A stretch of 51,349 nucleotides of DNA from an uncultured Lachnospiraceae bacterium (GCA_910588895.1 CAJUSS010000005.1:2342-53690); one strand, 5' to 3'. Shown: positions 7,642 to 16,947, counted from the first letter of the stretch. Notes: generated by a model not told the origin, from the sequence alone. A program made the numbers and translations.

Positions 7642-8734
7642 GGCTACCTTCTTTCTTCTCTGTCATGCTGCTACTAGAGATCTTCTTGTCTTGGTCGTTC
7701 TCTCCGTCCGTTCCCGTGGCATCTCCTCTGCTGTCGTCCCCCAGCCGGTCCTGCCCACTGCTGTCCTTCTCTTTCCGGTCTTTTTTCTTTTGTTTTTTCT
7801 TCTTTCGGTCTTTCGTCTTTCGGTCTCTCGACCCATTATCGGTCTCTCCGTTCTGGTCAGCCCCCTTCTCCCCGCTCTTCTTGCTGGGGATCAAAAGGCC
7901 TGCCCCTATGGATGCCCCGAAGGCCAATGCCCCGAAGATCACCCATTGTCTGGTGGAGAACCCATTGCCCTGCTGGTCTTCCGGTACATCGGAATCCAAC
8001 GGTGCGGGCTTCATGGCCACCTCTTCCTCATAGCCGCCGTCATAGGGGATCCTGGTCCCCCGGATCAGCATCCGGTGACTGTTGATCCCGTAAGGGGTAC
8101 AGGTCACCAGGGTCACATAGTCCTCGCCGGGTACCACACCCAGACTATCTACCTCCGCCGGCAGGACCGTCTGGATCTGGTCGATCTGGTATTCCAGGAT
8201 ATCGCCAAGGACCTTGATATAGAAGATATCTCCCTCCTCCAGACGGTCTAAGTCTGTGAAGAGGCGGGCCGATGGAAGGCCCCGGTGGCCGGTGAGGACC
8301 GCGTGGGTGCTCTCGCCGCCGATGGGGAGGGAGGAGCCCTGGTAGTGGCCGACGGCAACCTGGAGGACCGCCTCGCTGGTGCCGTGGTAGATCGGGCAGT
8401 CTACCTTGATGCAGGGGATACGGATGGAACCCATGATCCCGTGGCCTGTCACATCCAACAGCCCCTCGTAAGGACTGTCCTCCCGCTCCTCCTCCGCCGT
8501 GGTCGCTCCGCCGAGACTGGCAAAGCTGGCGATATACTCGTTGTAGGAGGCTGCATCCAGCATCCACTGGGTGTAGTCCTCCTCCCCGATCTCCTCCACG
8601 GACTGATCATAGGATGCGATCGCCCGGGAGGAGTTCTTCTTGTTCACATAGTCACTGACCGCCGGATACAGGAGGACGCCAAGACCCGTCAAAAAGATCA
8701 GGGTAATCAAGATGTTCACTATTATCCGCTTCAT
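7622..8734 (-). CDS. Class C (pilin-polymerising) sortase with a long charged tail
   Basis: 370 residues. An N-terminal membrane segment (ITLIFLTGLGVLLYP) is followed by the sortase beta-barrel with the catalytic His in AVLTGHRGLPSARLF, Cys in TLVTCTPYG and Arg in SHRMLIRG, then a second membrane segment (VIFGALAFGASIGAGLLI) as in class C enzymes. Its substrates should be the LPxTG pilins flanking it. After the second membrane segment comes an unusual tail of about 90 residues, nearly all Lys, Arg, Asp, Glu and Ser (KDRKKKKQKKKDRKEKDSS). The 3' end overlaps the minor pilin gene by 20 bp. Function is secure; the role of the tail is unknown. Confidence 0.93.
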   Translation of the reverse strand: MKRIIVNILITLIFLTGLGVLLYPAVSDYVNKKNSSRAIASYDQSVEEIGEEDYTQWMLDAASYNEYIASFASLGGATTAEEEREDSPYEGLLDVTGHGIMGSIRIPCIKVDCPIYHGTSEAVLQVAVGHYQGSSLPIGGESTHAVLTGHRGLPSARLFTDLDRLEEGDIFYIKVLGDILEYQIDQIQTVLPAEVDSLGVVPGEDYVTLVTCTPYGINSHRMLIRGTRIPYDGGYEEEVAMKPAPLDSDVPEDQQGNGFSTRQWVIFGALAFGASIGAGLLIPSKKSGEKGADQNGETDNGSRDRKTKDRKKKKQKKKDRKEKDSSGQDRLGDDSRGDATGTDGENDQDKKISSSSMTEKKEGSHDKKEK

Positions 8735-8772
8735 CGGGCCTTTTTATCCTTTCTATCCTGTCATCTCATACC

Positions 8773-8811
8773 CCATCCGGCTATCGCTACTCCTATGCCA
8801 TGGCCGGATGG
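8773..8811. repeat. Hairpin sequence between backbone pilin and sortase genes
   Basis: CCATCCGGC and GCCGGATGG, perfect 9-base arms around a 21-base loop, in the 119-bp gap between the two genes. There is no T-run, so RNA processing or partial attenuation inside the operon is more likely than full termination. Confidence 0.6.
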
Positions 8812-8853
8812 ACTGTCAGCGATGGATGTTCATCACGGTTCTCTGTCCGAAAA

Positions 8854-10260
8854 TCATGCTCTCTTCCTGCGCACTACGAAGAACACTGCACCTGCCATCA
8901 GGATGATGCCTGCTGCGTAGAAGATCGTTGTACCGATGCCACCGGTGGAGGGAAGGAGTGAGCCCGCGCTGTTTCCTACATTTGCTATATAGCTATTTTC
9001 TGCATTAACTGTAACCTGAGTACGACCTTCTATCCTATTGTAACCAGCGGGAGCCTTTGTCTCCTCAAGGTAATATGTCCCCGCCTTCAATCCATCAATC
9101 GTCACACTGCCTGCAACGATGGTATCCGTACGACCTTCTTCATCTGCGTTCTCAGATACTCGGTATCCATTTTCAGTCGCAACAACATAGATAGGATCTC
9201 CATCCGTTTCGACTGCATAAAGTTTAAATTCTGCACCCGCTAATGGCTCGTTGGTTATTTCATTACCCCTTTTCACAACTTTATTTAAAGTAAAGCTGTG
9301 TGTTGTGATCGTAGTCGTGGAGCTAGGTGTATACTTCGTATCACTTGATGGGTCACCATATGCTAAGCTTGCTGTATTGGTTGAGCTATCTACAGTGATC
9401 GCCTCTCCGTTGACAGTCGCCTCATATGTTACCACGATTTCTGTTGCTTCTGTGATATTCTCATAATATCTCACAGGGATCGTCAACGTAAATCCTGTCG
9501 CCGAAGCCTCGATCGCATCATCTGAGACCTCGCTGTTATTGATCTTTATAGATCCCTCTTTAAAGGTCAGACCTGTTGTCATCGTATCGGTAAGTACATA
9601 GTTTTCAGCGCCTGGCTGAGCAGTGACTGTCACCTCAAAATATAATGTCTGGCCAATTGTAGCGCTAAGCTCATTAACTTTATCCGTCAGTTCTGCGTTA
9701 TCCGATACCTTCTTATCAACAGACGGAGCCTCATTCTTATCTGCGAACTGAACATTGGGCGTATTGGAATTTAATGCACATAATGTTCCGACTGCGGAAT
9801 CCACCAGATAGTAACCATATCCATTTACATTGATCGTTGCAGTCAGATCAGTAGCGGTCCCTTCGGGCGTTACTGATCCAGCAACGGTTTTACCATCAAG
9901 GACATCTTTCGCTGCTTGTGCAAATGCCTTCACAATATCTTCATCCGTACTTTTTACTGTGACGTAACCTTTCTCATCCACATCAAGAAAATCTTTTGCC
10001 GCATCATCAGTACGAAGGAAATCCGCCCACTCTGCTGTCGCTGTATAGGAAACGATCGCACTATCCGTTGCTCCTTCCGGTACCGTTGCATCCAAGATCT
10101 TATAGGCATTGTATGTATACCCGCTTGTAGCATTTGTGATCGTGATCGTATTCTCCTCAGATCCCGCAGGTGCTGGATCATCAGCAAATGTTGGTGCCGC
10201 CATAGCCAGCGTCATAGTTGCCGCTACTAAGATACTCAATAACTTCTTGATCTTCTTCAT
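8854..10260 (-). CDS. Backbone pilin (SpaA-type isopeptide-forming fimbrial protein)
   Basis: 468 residues. The signal peptide ends near APTFADD. An N-terminal pilin domain is followed by VQFADKNEAPSVDKKV, where the pilin-motif Lys used for polymerisation is expected. Two Ig-like (CnaB/SpaA) domains follow; the last has the E-box YYLEETKAPAGYN, whose Glu catalyses an intramolecular Lys-Asn bond. It ends LPSTGG, a membrane segment and RRKRA. A weak RBS (AAGAAAGGAAACGAAG) precedes the ATG. It lies downstream of the adhesin and upstream of the sortase, as in Spa/Rrg-type pilus operons. Its base composition is visibly more AT-rich than that of the other pilus genes, compatible with diversifying selection or exchange of the exposed subunit. 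Confidence 0.93.
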   Translation of the reverse strand: MKKIKKLLSILVAATMTLAMAAPTFADDPAPAGSEENTITITNATSGYTYNAYKILDATVPEGATDSAIVSYTATAEWADFLRTDDAAKDFLDVDEKGYVTVKSTDEDIVKAFAQAAKDVLDGKTVAGSVTPEGTATDLTATINVNGYGYYLVDSAVGTLCALNSNTPNVQFADKNEAPSVDKKVSDNAELTDKVNELSATIGQTLYFEVTVTAQPGAENYVLTDTMTTGLTFKEGSIKINNSEVSDDAIEASATGFTLTIPVRYYENITEATEIVVTYEATVNGEAITVDSSTNTASLAYGDPSSDTKYTPSSTTTITTHSFTLNKVVKRGNEITNEPLAGAEFKLYAVETDGDPIYVVATENGYRVSENADEEGRTDTIVAGSVTIDGLKAGTYYLEETKAPAGYNRIEGRTQVTVNAENSYIANVGNSAGSLLPSTGGIGTTIFYAAGIILMAGAVFFVVRRKRA

Positions 10261-10435
10261 AATTCTTCGTTTCCTTTCTTTTATTTGGATTTTTTATCCC
10301 CTATGTCCACTTAGTCCTAACATCGCCCCAGATGCTGCCCCTTTTTTCTTTTTACACTCCCTCTCCTTTCTCCCTATCTGCACCTGTTACTTCCTTGTAT
10401 AGGTCTTTTTGTGCTTTTGTGCTTGATCTATGTAT

Positions 10436-10464
10436 CCCTGCGGAGGCTTTTGCCTTCCGCAGGG
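10436..10464. repeat. Strong hairpin between adhesin and backbone pilin genes
   Basis: CCCTGCGGAGGC and GCCTTCCGCAGGG pair over 12 base pairs with one bulged T and a TTTT loop, in the 259-bp gap after the adhesin gene. No T-run follows on the minus strand. It could attenuate or process the pilus mRNA so that pilin outnumbers adhesin. Confidence 0.7.
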
Positions 10465-10519
10465 GTTACATCATATATTTGTGGTCCTTCCGTTCAGCCA
10501 TCCTTCCTGCAGGCTCTGC

Positions 10520-13500
10520 CTACAGTTCTTCATAATGCCACGTTTCCTCTGTCTTGACTCGGTTCCTATGTACGCCAAAGTACCGTACTTCCGTCCCTGC
10601 CATCATCAGTGCGATCAGCAGGAGGAGCCAGCCGAAGCGGTTCATCTGCAGGAGGCCGGGGCCGCCGGTGTCGGGGAGGAGGATACCGGGCTGTTGTTCC
10701 GGTTTATTTGTGACTGATATGGCGTTTGTTTTTTCATCCAATTCCCAATACTCATCTTTCCCTTTCTCTCCATAACTTATCTTTAATCCACCGTCAATGC
10801 CTGACACGATCTCAAATTCAATGTACTGCTCGCCTATTAAGCATTGATAGCCCCCCGCCGAGCTCGTTTCATACAATCGATATTTTCCTGGTGCCAATCT
10901 GAAAGATATATTACCCTTCTTATCTGGATTATAGCTCTGTTCCTCTGTCCCATTCCCAGATCCGTCTATTGTCACCAGCTTAAACTGTACCTCTTGTACC
11001 TTACTGATATACAGCTCTGCTGCCTCATCATTCAGATCAGATAAGGTCTTATGTACCATGAGCTCATATTTTGGATCAGGCTGCTCCAGAAGGTAACGAC
11101 CATAAAATGTGACCACGCCATCAACTGCCAGTCCTCGCAAAGTCGCTTCATTAAATCCTCCACTATATGCGCTCGCAAACTCTTCCTCTCTATACCATTG
11201 GTCTTCAAAATAATAGGTATCTGTACCGTCCGTTATCGTTTCCAAAAACTTATCTTCGTAATATTCAGGCCTTTTCGCAGTATCTCCTGCTGAAAGTACT
11301 TGCGTGTATTTATCCAGGATCTCAAATTCTCCTGTTACGGGATCTTGTACCTTAAAGATCGCAGTGATGTGGTTGGATAATACGGCGATACCGTTTATGT
11401 GAAGACAATCTTTTGTAGTCGTACTCTTTACGATAAAGTGATTATCGGTTGTACCATCCGGATCAAGATTTACATTTGCGCCATTCGACAAGGGCATATT
11501 CTCCCAGATCACGTTATATGTGTTTCCGCCTGCATTCGGCTCAGCAGAGTATGTATAGTAAACATCATCAAACTTTATCTTTGGATAAACCTCATAGGTA
11601 AGGTCCTGGCCTTTCTTGTTACATATGTGTCCATCCCCTCCTTCACACTGGAATGTCACGGTCTCCCCATCCACAGGTGCGGTAACATTGCCCTCTGAAA
11701 ACCCCTCGTTTGGATTTTTTACAGAACCTATGCCTGCAAAATACCATCGTGACGGATAGTTTTCCGTATCACCTACTACCTCTTCCATTTTATAGCCAGG
11801 TTTTAAGATATAAAAATAGGTTGTTTCACCTGCACCATTCCCTATCTGCAGCTCCCAAAAGACTCGTTTCTCTCCCACTATGCCCACAAGATACGCCAGC
11901 CCGTTTTTAACTCCCTTGATCGTAGTTGTTTCACTATCTATTGCTGGTGTAACATCTGCCGATCCCGCATTATCGATCGATTCAAAATTTTCAGGATGAT
12001 AGCCTACGCACTCCCAATAAACCACGCCAGGATAACGTACTGTGATCTCTCCATCCACCGCTACTTGGAGCTTAGTATCTGGTCCAAGGGTGATCACGTT
12101 ACTATCATCCGCTGCTACTACAGTAAGTGTAAAATGCTCCGCCTGATACTCCAGTTCCTTTACACCATCATCCCCGCTGACATCTACGGTCTTAACCTCA
12201 TCTTCCTTCCATCCGATATCCTCTGCCGTCACATCCTCCAGCATCGGCATCTCTTCTTTATCTCCCAGAGCCGCCTCTACTTCCACCGTCGGGGTCTCCA
12301 GGGTCATGATCTTGACTGTATCGGCGTCTTTGCTCAGCTGTTCGATCTTCTCCCCGGAGAAGTTCACCACCACATGGTCGTCTTTCCAGTAGTCGTTGCT
12401 CAGCTTCTTTCCGTCCATCATCAGGTTGACATCATAGGCGAGCACCGATGGGTTCATCATGCCGCCCTCTTCGATCAGCTTTTCGGTCAGGGCGCTCTCT
12501 ACCTTTTCGGTCACTTCCTCCACAGAAAGCTCTACCCCCTCCGGGAGCACGCCTTCCTCTGCCCTTACCGTGACCGTCACACCGTCTTTCAGGGTAACAG
12601 CCTCTTCAAAGGCCGGATGTGCCATCTCCTCCTCCAGCCCGGTCACCGCGTAGATCGCCATGACCTCGCTGGTGGCGGTCTGCAGCTCGCCGCCTTCTGT
12701 GATGCCGCTCTTTAACTCCTCGGCCTGCACGGAACGGGTGTCGATCTTCATGAGGGCGAGACCTGCCGCCTGGCTGTCCGCCACTACCGGATCCTGGGGC
12801 TCCTTTTCAGCCTTCTCCTTTGCCGTGGAGGCTAATGTCCCCGCTGCGGTCAGGCTGGCTCCTGTGTCGCTCTTTCCCTCGGCTCCCGGCCCTTTCTTTC
12901 GGTTGACCGGCGCTGCTTTTTCGGTCTCCTGGTCTATGGCTGCTGCTTCTATCGCATTGTCCTCTCCGGCCCCGTCAGACAGAGCCGCGTTCTGCTCTCC
13001 TGCCGCCTGAGCGGTCATGGTCTGCTCCTCGGCGATCTCCGCCGCTGCCGCCTGTACCTTGGCGGCCTCTGCGATCTTGGCTGTGTTCTCCTTGATGCTC
13101 TTATTGCCCACCTTCACGGTAACGGGGCCCTTGGTATCGGCAGTCTCACCGTCTGCCAGCAGGCTCATCTCGAAAACGGCATAGGGAGCGTCCTTCCTTC
13201 CGATCGCTTCCCGTACAGCTTCCTCTTCCTCCTGGGACAATGCCTTTACTTCCAGCTCCAGCTTCGCTGCATCCGGGAAGGAGGATGCCGGTCCGGCCAC
13301 CTCTACCTCTGTGCCGTCCAGCCTGCCCTTCAGGGTGATGGTGCCTTCCCCGGTGATCTCGAAGAGGAATCCCTGGCTGGTGGTGAAGCCTCGCTTGTTC
13401 CATTTGCCCTTTGCCGTGACCTTCCCATAGTAGACACCAGGTCTGGCGTCCTCTGCCAGCTCATACAGGCAGCTGATCCAGCCGATGTCCTCCACTTCCG

Positions 13501-15286
13501 CGGTCTTTTTGGGGCGGAACTTCTTAAACTCTGTGCCGAACACTTCTACTGTGTAGGATACCTTAGATTCCTTTATCGCTAATGCCTGGGCCTTCTGGGC
13601 CGCCTGCTCGGCTTCCCTGGCTGCGGCCTCTTCACTGGCCTTCTTTGCCGCCTCGTCCTCCGTGCTCTCGATCGGGACTGTGCTCTCCTCTGTGGGTGTT
13701 GCCGCCGTGCTGCTTTCTGCAGCCGGATCCTGTACAGGGTCCGTGCTCTCTGCAGCCGTTGTATCCTCTGTGCCTGTTGTGCTCTCCTGAACAGCCGGGG
13801 CTGTCTCTTCGGTCTCCTGTCCTGCCGGGACCACAGGAGCGGCCGGCTCCGTCTCCGCCGGGGAGGTCTCATCCGCCGGGGCGGCAGTATCCTGCTCCTC
13901 CTCTTCCGGCTCTTCGGGGACCGTCTCTGCGGCGGTCTCCTCATCGGGTTCCTCTGCAGCTGTCTCCGGCTCTGTCTCTGCGGTCTCTGCCTCCAGGATG
14001 CTAGTGTCCGCAGTCCGCATAAGCGGCGCATATACCGTCTCTGCTTCTTTGTCCGAACGGCCCAGGGTCAGGCCGTCTGCCTGCCCGTCTATGTCGATGA
14101 CCGGTACCGGCTCATCCTCTATGATCTCGACTGCCTGGGTGTCCTCTTCGGTCGGGGCCTCGGTCTCCTTTGCGTCCTCCGCCTCGGTATCTGCGGTCGG
14201 GGCATCCTGGGCCCCGGCTCCCTCGGCTTCGGTCTCAGCCATACCAGTGTCCTCAGCCTCAACGCCGTCGGTCCCGGCCTCCTGGGACTTCGTCCCTTCC
14301 GTTTCCGCCTCGCCGGTGGCGGTCTCCTCTCTCACCGCCTCACTCCCGGCTTCCGCCGCCGTCTCTGCTGCCGTGGTGGTCTCGATCTTCTTTACCGGGA
14401 TCTGCACATCTTCTATCTCATAGTCGCCCCAGCTTGGCGCGGTCATCCAAATGGACAGCTCATGCTGTACCCCTGTCTCTAATGCCTGCCCATCCAGAAG
14501 CTCGATGTTCACCGATGGCAGCCCGATGCTGTAGTAGAACTTTTCAGAGGAGCGGATCTTGCCCTCTCCGCTCTCGCCCTGAAACTTAAAGTCCACATAG
14601 GCTTTTCCGTCACGGACACTGTCGTCGGTGTAAAATTCAAACTCGATCTCGTGGAGCTGGCCCGGCTCTAAGGAAAGTCCGGTGAGCTTATTTGATCCCT
14701 GGCCTTCCTCATCTTTTCCGAACTCCCTGGCGTAGGCTTCCGCCTCCAGGGCTTCCAGCTCATCTAAACCTTCTTCATCCATGTCCGCGGCAGCCCCCCA
14801 GTCGTCGATCGATGCATCCGGAGCGGATACGCCGGTCCCGCTGATATCGACGAACGTGCCGTCTTCCTTTTTGATCCGACTGCCAGTGAAGCTGAGTGTA
14901 CCGTTTGTAAGCACGCTGCCGGTATTGTTCTTTAAGTAGAGCCGCATGGTGGAGACATTGCCCGGGGCCACGTCATTGTCCTCGGCGATGACATAGATAT
15001 CCACATCCTGCGCCTGTCCCTGTACATACTCGGCGTTCTTCGCTGTCATCCAGCCTTCGCCCGATCCGCTATCCGGCGCCGATGTGCTGCTCCCGCCCGC
15101 GTTGCTTCCCGTTGCGGGTCTGGCGTTACTGGAGGAAGCGAAGGCTTCCATAACCCCAAAACCTAATGCCCCCAGAGGTGCGTTCAGCGTCATGGCCGTG
15201 GTGAGCGCCACCGACAGGAGTGCGCTGATGCGCCGCCTGGCTTCCCTGCTCCCCCTGCGCCCGCGCGATCTTCCCTTTCCTTCCAT
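10520..15286 (-). CDS. Giant cell-wall-anchored pilus tip protein/adhesin
   Basis: 1588 residues. A basic N-terminus (RGRRGSREARRR) is followed by a signal segment (LLSVALTTAMTLNAPLGALGF). A folded N-terminal region reaches about residue 310. Then comes a long Glu/Thr/Ala/Pro-rich stalk (about 310-590, full of ETEA and AAET units). Middle beta-rich modules of ZU5-like character include GVTVTVRAEEGVLPEGVEL near 930. C-terminal modules are SpaA-like (QFKLVTIDGSG, GKYRLYETSSAGGYQCL). The end is LPDTGG plus a membrane segment, but with a polar tail of some 16-20 residues (HRNRVKTEETWHYEEL) instead of the usual few basic residues. RBS GAGAGGAG precedes the ATG. It is the first large gene before the backbone pilin, so a tip adhesin is the likely role; the ligand is unknown. 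Confidence 0.85.
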   Translation of the reverse strand: MEGKGRSRGRRGSREARRRISALLSVALTTAMTLNAPLGALGFGVMEAFASSSNARPATGSNAGGSSTSAPDSGSGEGWMTAKNAEYVQGQAQDVDIYVIAEDNDVAPGNVSTMRLYLKNNTGSVLTNGTLSFTGSRIKKEDGTFVDISGTGVSAPDASIDDWGAAADMDEEGLDELEALEAEAYAREFGKDEEGQGSNKLTGLSLEPGQLHEIEFEFYTDDSVRDGKAYVDFKFQGESGEGKIRSSEKFYYSIGLPSVNIELLDGQALETGVQHELSIWMTAPSWGDYEIEDVQIPVKKIETTTAAETAAEAGSEAVREETATGEAETEGTKSQEAGTDGVEAEDTGMAETEAEGAGAQDAPTADTEAEDAKETEAPTEEDTQAVEIIEDEPVPVIDIDGQADGLTLGRSDKEAETVYAPLMRTADTSILEAETAETEPETAAEEPDEETAAETVPEEPEEEEQDTAAPADETSPAETEPAAPVVPAGQETEETAPAVQESTTGTEDTTAAESTDPVQDPAAESSTAATPTEESTVPIESTEDEAAKKASEEAAAREAEQAAQKAQALAIKESKVSYTVEVFGTEFKKFRPKKTAEVEDIGWISCLYELAEDARPGVYYGKVTAKGKWNKRGFTTSQGFLFEITGEGTITLKGRLDGTEVEVAGPASSFPDAAKLELEVKALSQEEEEAVREAIGRKDAPYAVFEMSLLADGETADTKGPVTVKVGNKSIKENTAKIAEAAKVQAAAAEIAEEQTMTAQAAGEQNAALSDGAGEDNAIEAAAIDQETEKAAPVNRKKGPGAEGKSDTGASLTAAGTLASTAKEKAEKEPQDPVVADSQAAGLALMKIDTRSVQAEELKSGITEGGELQTATSEVMAIYAVTGLEEEMAHPAFEEAVTLKDGVTVTVRAEEGVLPEGVELSVEEVTEKVESALTEKLIEEGGMMNPSVLAYDVNLMMDGKKLSNDYWKDDHVVVNFSGEKIEQLSKDADTVKIMTLETPTVEVEAALGDKEEMPMLEDVTAEDIGWKEDEVKTVDVSGDDGVKELEYQAEHFTLTVVAADDSNVITLGPDTKLQVAVDGEITVRYPGVVYWECVGYHPENFESIDNAGSADVTPAIDSETTTIKGVKNGLAYLVGIVGEKRVFWELQIGNGAGETTYFYILKPGYKMEEVVGDTENYPSRWYFAGIGSVKNPNEGFSEGNVTAPVDGETVTFQCEGGDGHICNKKGQDLTYEVYPKIKFDDVYYTYSAEPNAGGNTYNVIWENMPLSNGANVNLDPDGTTDNHFIVKSTTTKDCLHINGIAVLSNHITAIFKVQDPVTGEFEILDKYTQVLSAGDTAKRPEYYEDKFLETITDGTDTYYFEDQWYREEEFASAYSGGFNEATLRGLAVDGVVTFYGRYLLEQPDPKYELMVHKTLSDLNDEAAELYISKVQEVQFKLVTIDGSGNGTEEQSYNPDKKGNISFRLAPGKYRLYETSSAGGYQCLIGEQYIEFEIVSGIDGGLKISYGEKGKDEYWELDEKTNAISVTNKPEQQPGILLPDTGGPGLLQMNRFGWLLLLIALMMAGTEVRYFGVHRNRVKTEETWHYEEL

Positions 15287-15392
15287 GATCGATCTCCTCT
15301 CTTTCCCTTCTCTTGATGATCTATCTCTACCAGCAGCCTGCCTTCCTGACGGACATCATGGATCCTCCCACGGCTGTGCCGGTCTGCTCTGC

Positions 15393-15557
15393 TTATGATA
15401 GGTTTCCTTTTTGCTCCATGGCTGCGTCCATCAGCTTGATCAGTTCCAGCATGCTGCGGAAGCTGCGTGTCTCTTTCTCATCCAGCCATGTGACCTGTCC
15501 CTGCCAGGTGGAATTCTCCTGGCTGACGACATGCACTACGAATGTCTCTTTCACCAT
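15393..15557 (-). CDS. Small 54-residue protein overlapping the pilus regulator
   Basis: A short frame starting MVKETFVVHVV and ending MEQKGNLS, with TWQGQVTWLDEKE and FRSMLELIKLMDAAM in the middle. The ATG at 15557 is preceded by GAGGAAGTGGGAG. It begins inside the 3' end of the BTAD regulator gene in another frame, overlapping by 80 bp, and ends 106 bp before the adhesin start. A beta-strand-rich first half with two Trp and an amphipathic helix at the end suggest a small folded domain. I recall similar short NSTWQG...FRS..EL proteins beside BTAD regulators in Lachnospiraceae, but cannot check this. Function is unknown; a regulatory partner of the BTAD protein is possible. Confidence 0.65.
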   Translation of the reverse strand: MVKETFVVHVVSQENSTWQGQVTWLDEKETRSFRSMLELIKLMDAAMEQKGNLS

Positions 15558-16863
15558 CTCCCACTTCCTCTGTGCTGCTCTCCACTTGCTGTACCTCCAG
15601 ATCCAGTCTCATATCCCGTCCCCCGGCGGACCTCCAATCCCGCTCCAGGCGGGTGAGGATGTTCTCTCCGTCCTCCGTCCCGGCTCCCACCAGCAGGGCC
15701 AGGTACTGGTTCTCGCTGTACCGGGTGTACACGTCGCTGGTCCGCAAGCTCCCCACCAGGACCCCTTTCAGCCGGAGCATCTCACGCTCCAGGGCCTTTC
15801 TGGCGATCGCCCGCCGGCTGTCCTCGGCTGGAGCACAGCCGGCAGTATCGTTGCCTATCGTGTCACCGGACGCCAGCCGGATCCGGTCAGCCATCCTGCC
15901 GTCTCCCGCCGTGAGACTGCTCTGCAAGGTACATAGCAGCAGCAAGCCTTTTGACTCCTGTCTCTCCCCCATCCGGGCGATGATCCGGTAGGTATCCTGA
16001 AAACTGGGATAGCTGCAGTGATAAGGGGCTCCGGCATCCTCTTCCCACAGGCTTTGCTCTAAGCCCACCAGGCTCCCGACCCCGAAGGCCGTTTTCCTGG
16101 CCCCCTGCCGGTACCCGGCCATCACCTGATCCAAGGGGTTCGCCCCCAGCCCGCCATAGAGGAGCTGCGAGGCTTCCCGATAGACCTGCTCCGCTTCCTT
16201 ATATCTCCCTAATGCCAGCAGGCTCTCGATCATCTTCGCCTGCCATCCGTCATAAGGGTGGAGCTGACTGGCCGCGCTGCTCAGCTCCAGTATCTCCTCA
16301 TACCGCCCTTCCTCTTTGTAAAAGCCGTACAGCTCTTCCAGACACCGGCCATACCATCTCTGGTAGAACGCGCCTTCTATGGTCACCCAGCCTTCTCCGG
16401 CCAGCTGAGGCAGGAATTCCCCGCCGTAGCCTCTGCAGTAGTCCTTACACAGCTTTCTGCGCCCTTCTCCTGTCCGCTCCTTCTTTTTTAGCTGTCCGAT
16501 CAGTCCGTCCAGGTCACCGATATCCGTCCTTACTCTGTGATCCGTGGTGAAGTAGTACCGCCCTTTTCTAAGGACGATGTACTTTCCTTCGGGCAGGCAC
16601 AGCTCGAGGATCATCTCCCGGAGGATGTGCATGTGCTGGTAAAAGTTGTTCAGCTGCCGCTTTTGATCGTTCCCTACATTCTGCACCAGCGCCAGAAGGT
16701 CCTTCCGCTCTGCCCCCTTATCCCCTGCCTTTATGAGCAGGAGGAGGAACTGGACTGGACGACTCTGGAGGCCCATACCGATCAGGATCTCCTTTTCTCT
16801 GTAGCGGAGGGAAAAACCGCCTAAGAACCTGGCATAAAAACCATCATAAACCTGCCCCTGCAT
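15478..16863 (-). CDS. BTAD-domain (SARP-like) transcriptional regulator of the pilus locus
   Basis: 461 residues. The N-terminal winged-helix-like part (FYARFLGGFSLRYREKEI to about residue 110, GKYIVLRKGRYYF) is followed by a bacterial transcriptional activation domain of TPR-like helices (about 130-260: CRGYGGEFLPQLAGEGWV, LHPYDGWQAKMIESLLALGRYKEAEQVYRE). The last 180 residues resemble a degenerate GGDEF-like fold (DTYRIIARMGERQ, SDVYTRYSENQYLALLVG). RBS GGAGGGGG precedes the ATG. The gene heads the pilus operon and has an unusually long upstream region with paired palindromes. That it activates the pilus genes is inferred from position. Confidence 0.8.
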   Translation of the reverse strand: MQGQVYDGFYARFLGGFSLRYREKEILIGMGLQSRPVQFLLLLIKAGDKGAERKDLLALVQNVGNDQKRQLNNFYQHMHILREMILELCLPEGKYIVLRKGRYYFTTDHRVRTDIGDLDGLIGQLKKKERTGEGRRKLCKDYCRGYGGEFLPQLAGEGWVTIEGAFYQRWYGRCLEELYGFYKEEGRYEEILELSSAASQLHPYDGWQAKMIESLLALGRYKEAEQVYREASQLLYGGLGANPLDQVMAGYRQGARKTAFGVGSLVGLEQSLWEEDAGAPYHCSYPSFQDTYRIIARMGERQESKGLLLLCTLQSSLTAGDGRMADRIRLASGDTIGNDTAGCAPAEDSRRAIARKALEREMLRLKGVLVGSLRTSDVYTRYSENQYLALLVGAGTEDGENILTRLERDWRSAGGRDMRLDLEVQQVESSTEEVGDGERDIRSACRQPGEFHLAGTGHMAG

Positions 16864-16919
16864 CTTGACCCCCTCCTTTTCTCTTTCCAGCTCTTTATGG
16901 GATCTCGGACGATAAAGTG

Positions 16920-16947
16920 TGTCAACTAAAGTATGCTTTAGTTGACA
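16920..16947. repeat. Palindrome copy 1 upstream of the pilus regulator
   Basis: TGTCAACTAAAG, core TATG, then CTTTAGTTGACA: perfect 12-base arms (13 counting the flanking G/C). It is 57 bp upstream of the regulator's start codon. It matches the reverse complement of copy 2 at 26 of 28 positions, including the asymmetric core. Confidence 0.85.

Noticed and set aside
13579..14031. Arg/Pro-rich open frames within the adhesin gene
   Set aside because: They are other-frame readings of the repetitive Glu/Thr/Ala stalk; composition follows from the repeat, not from coding selection.
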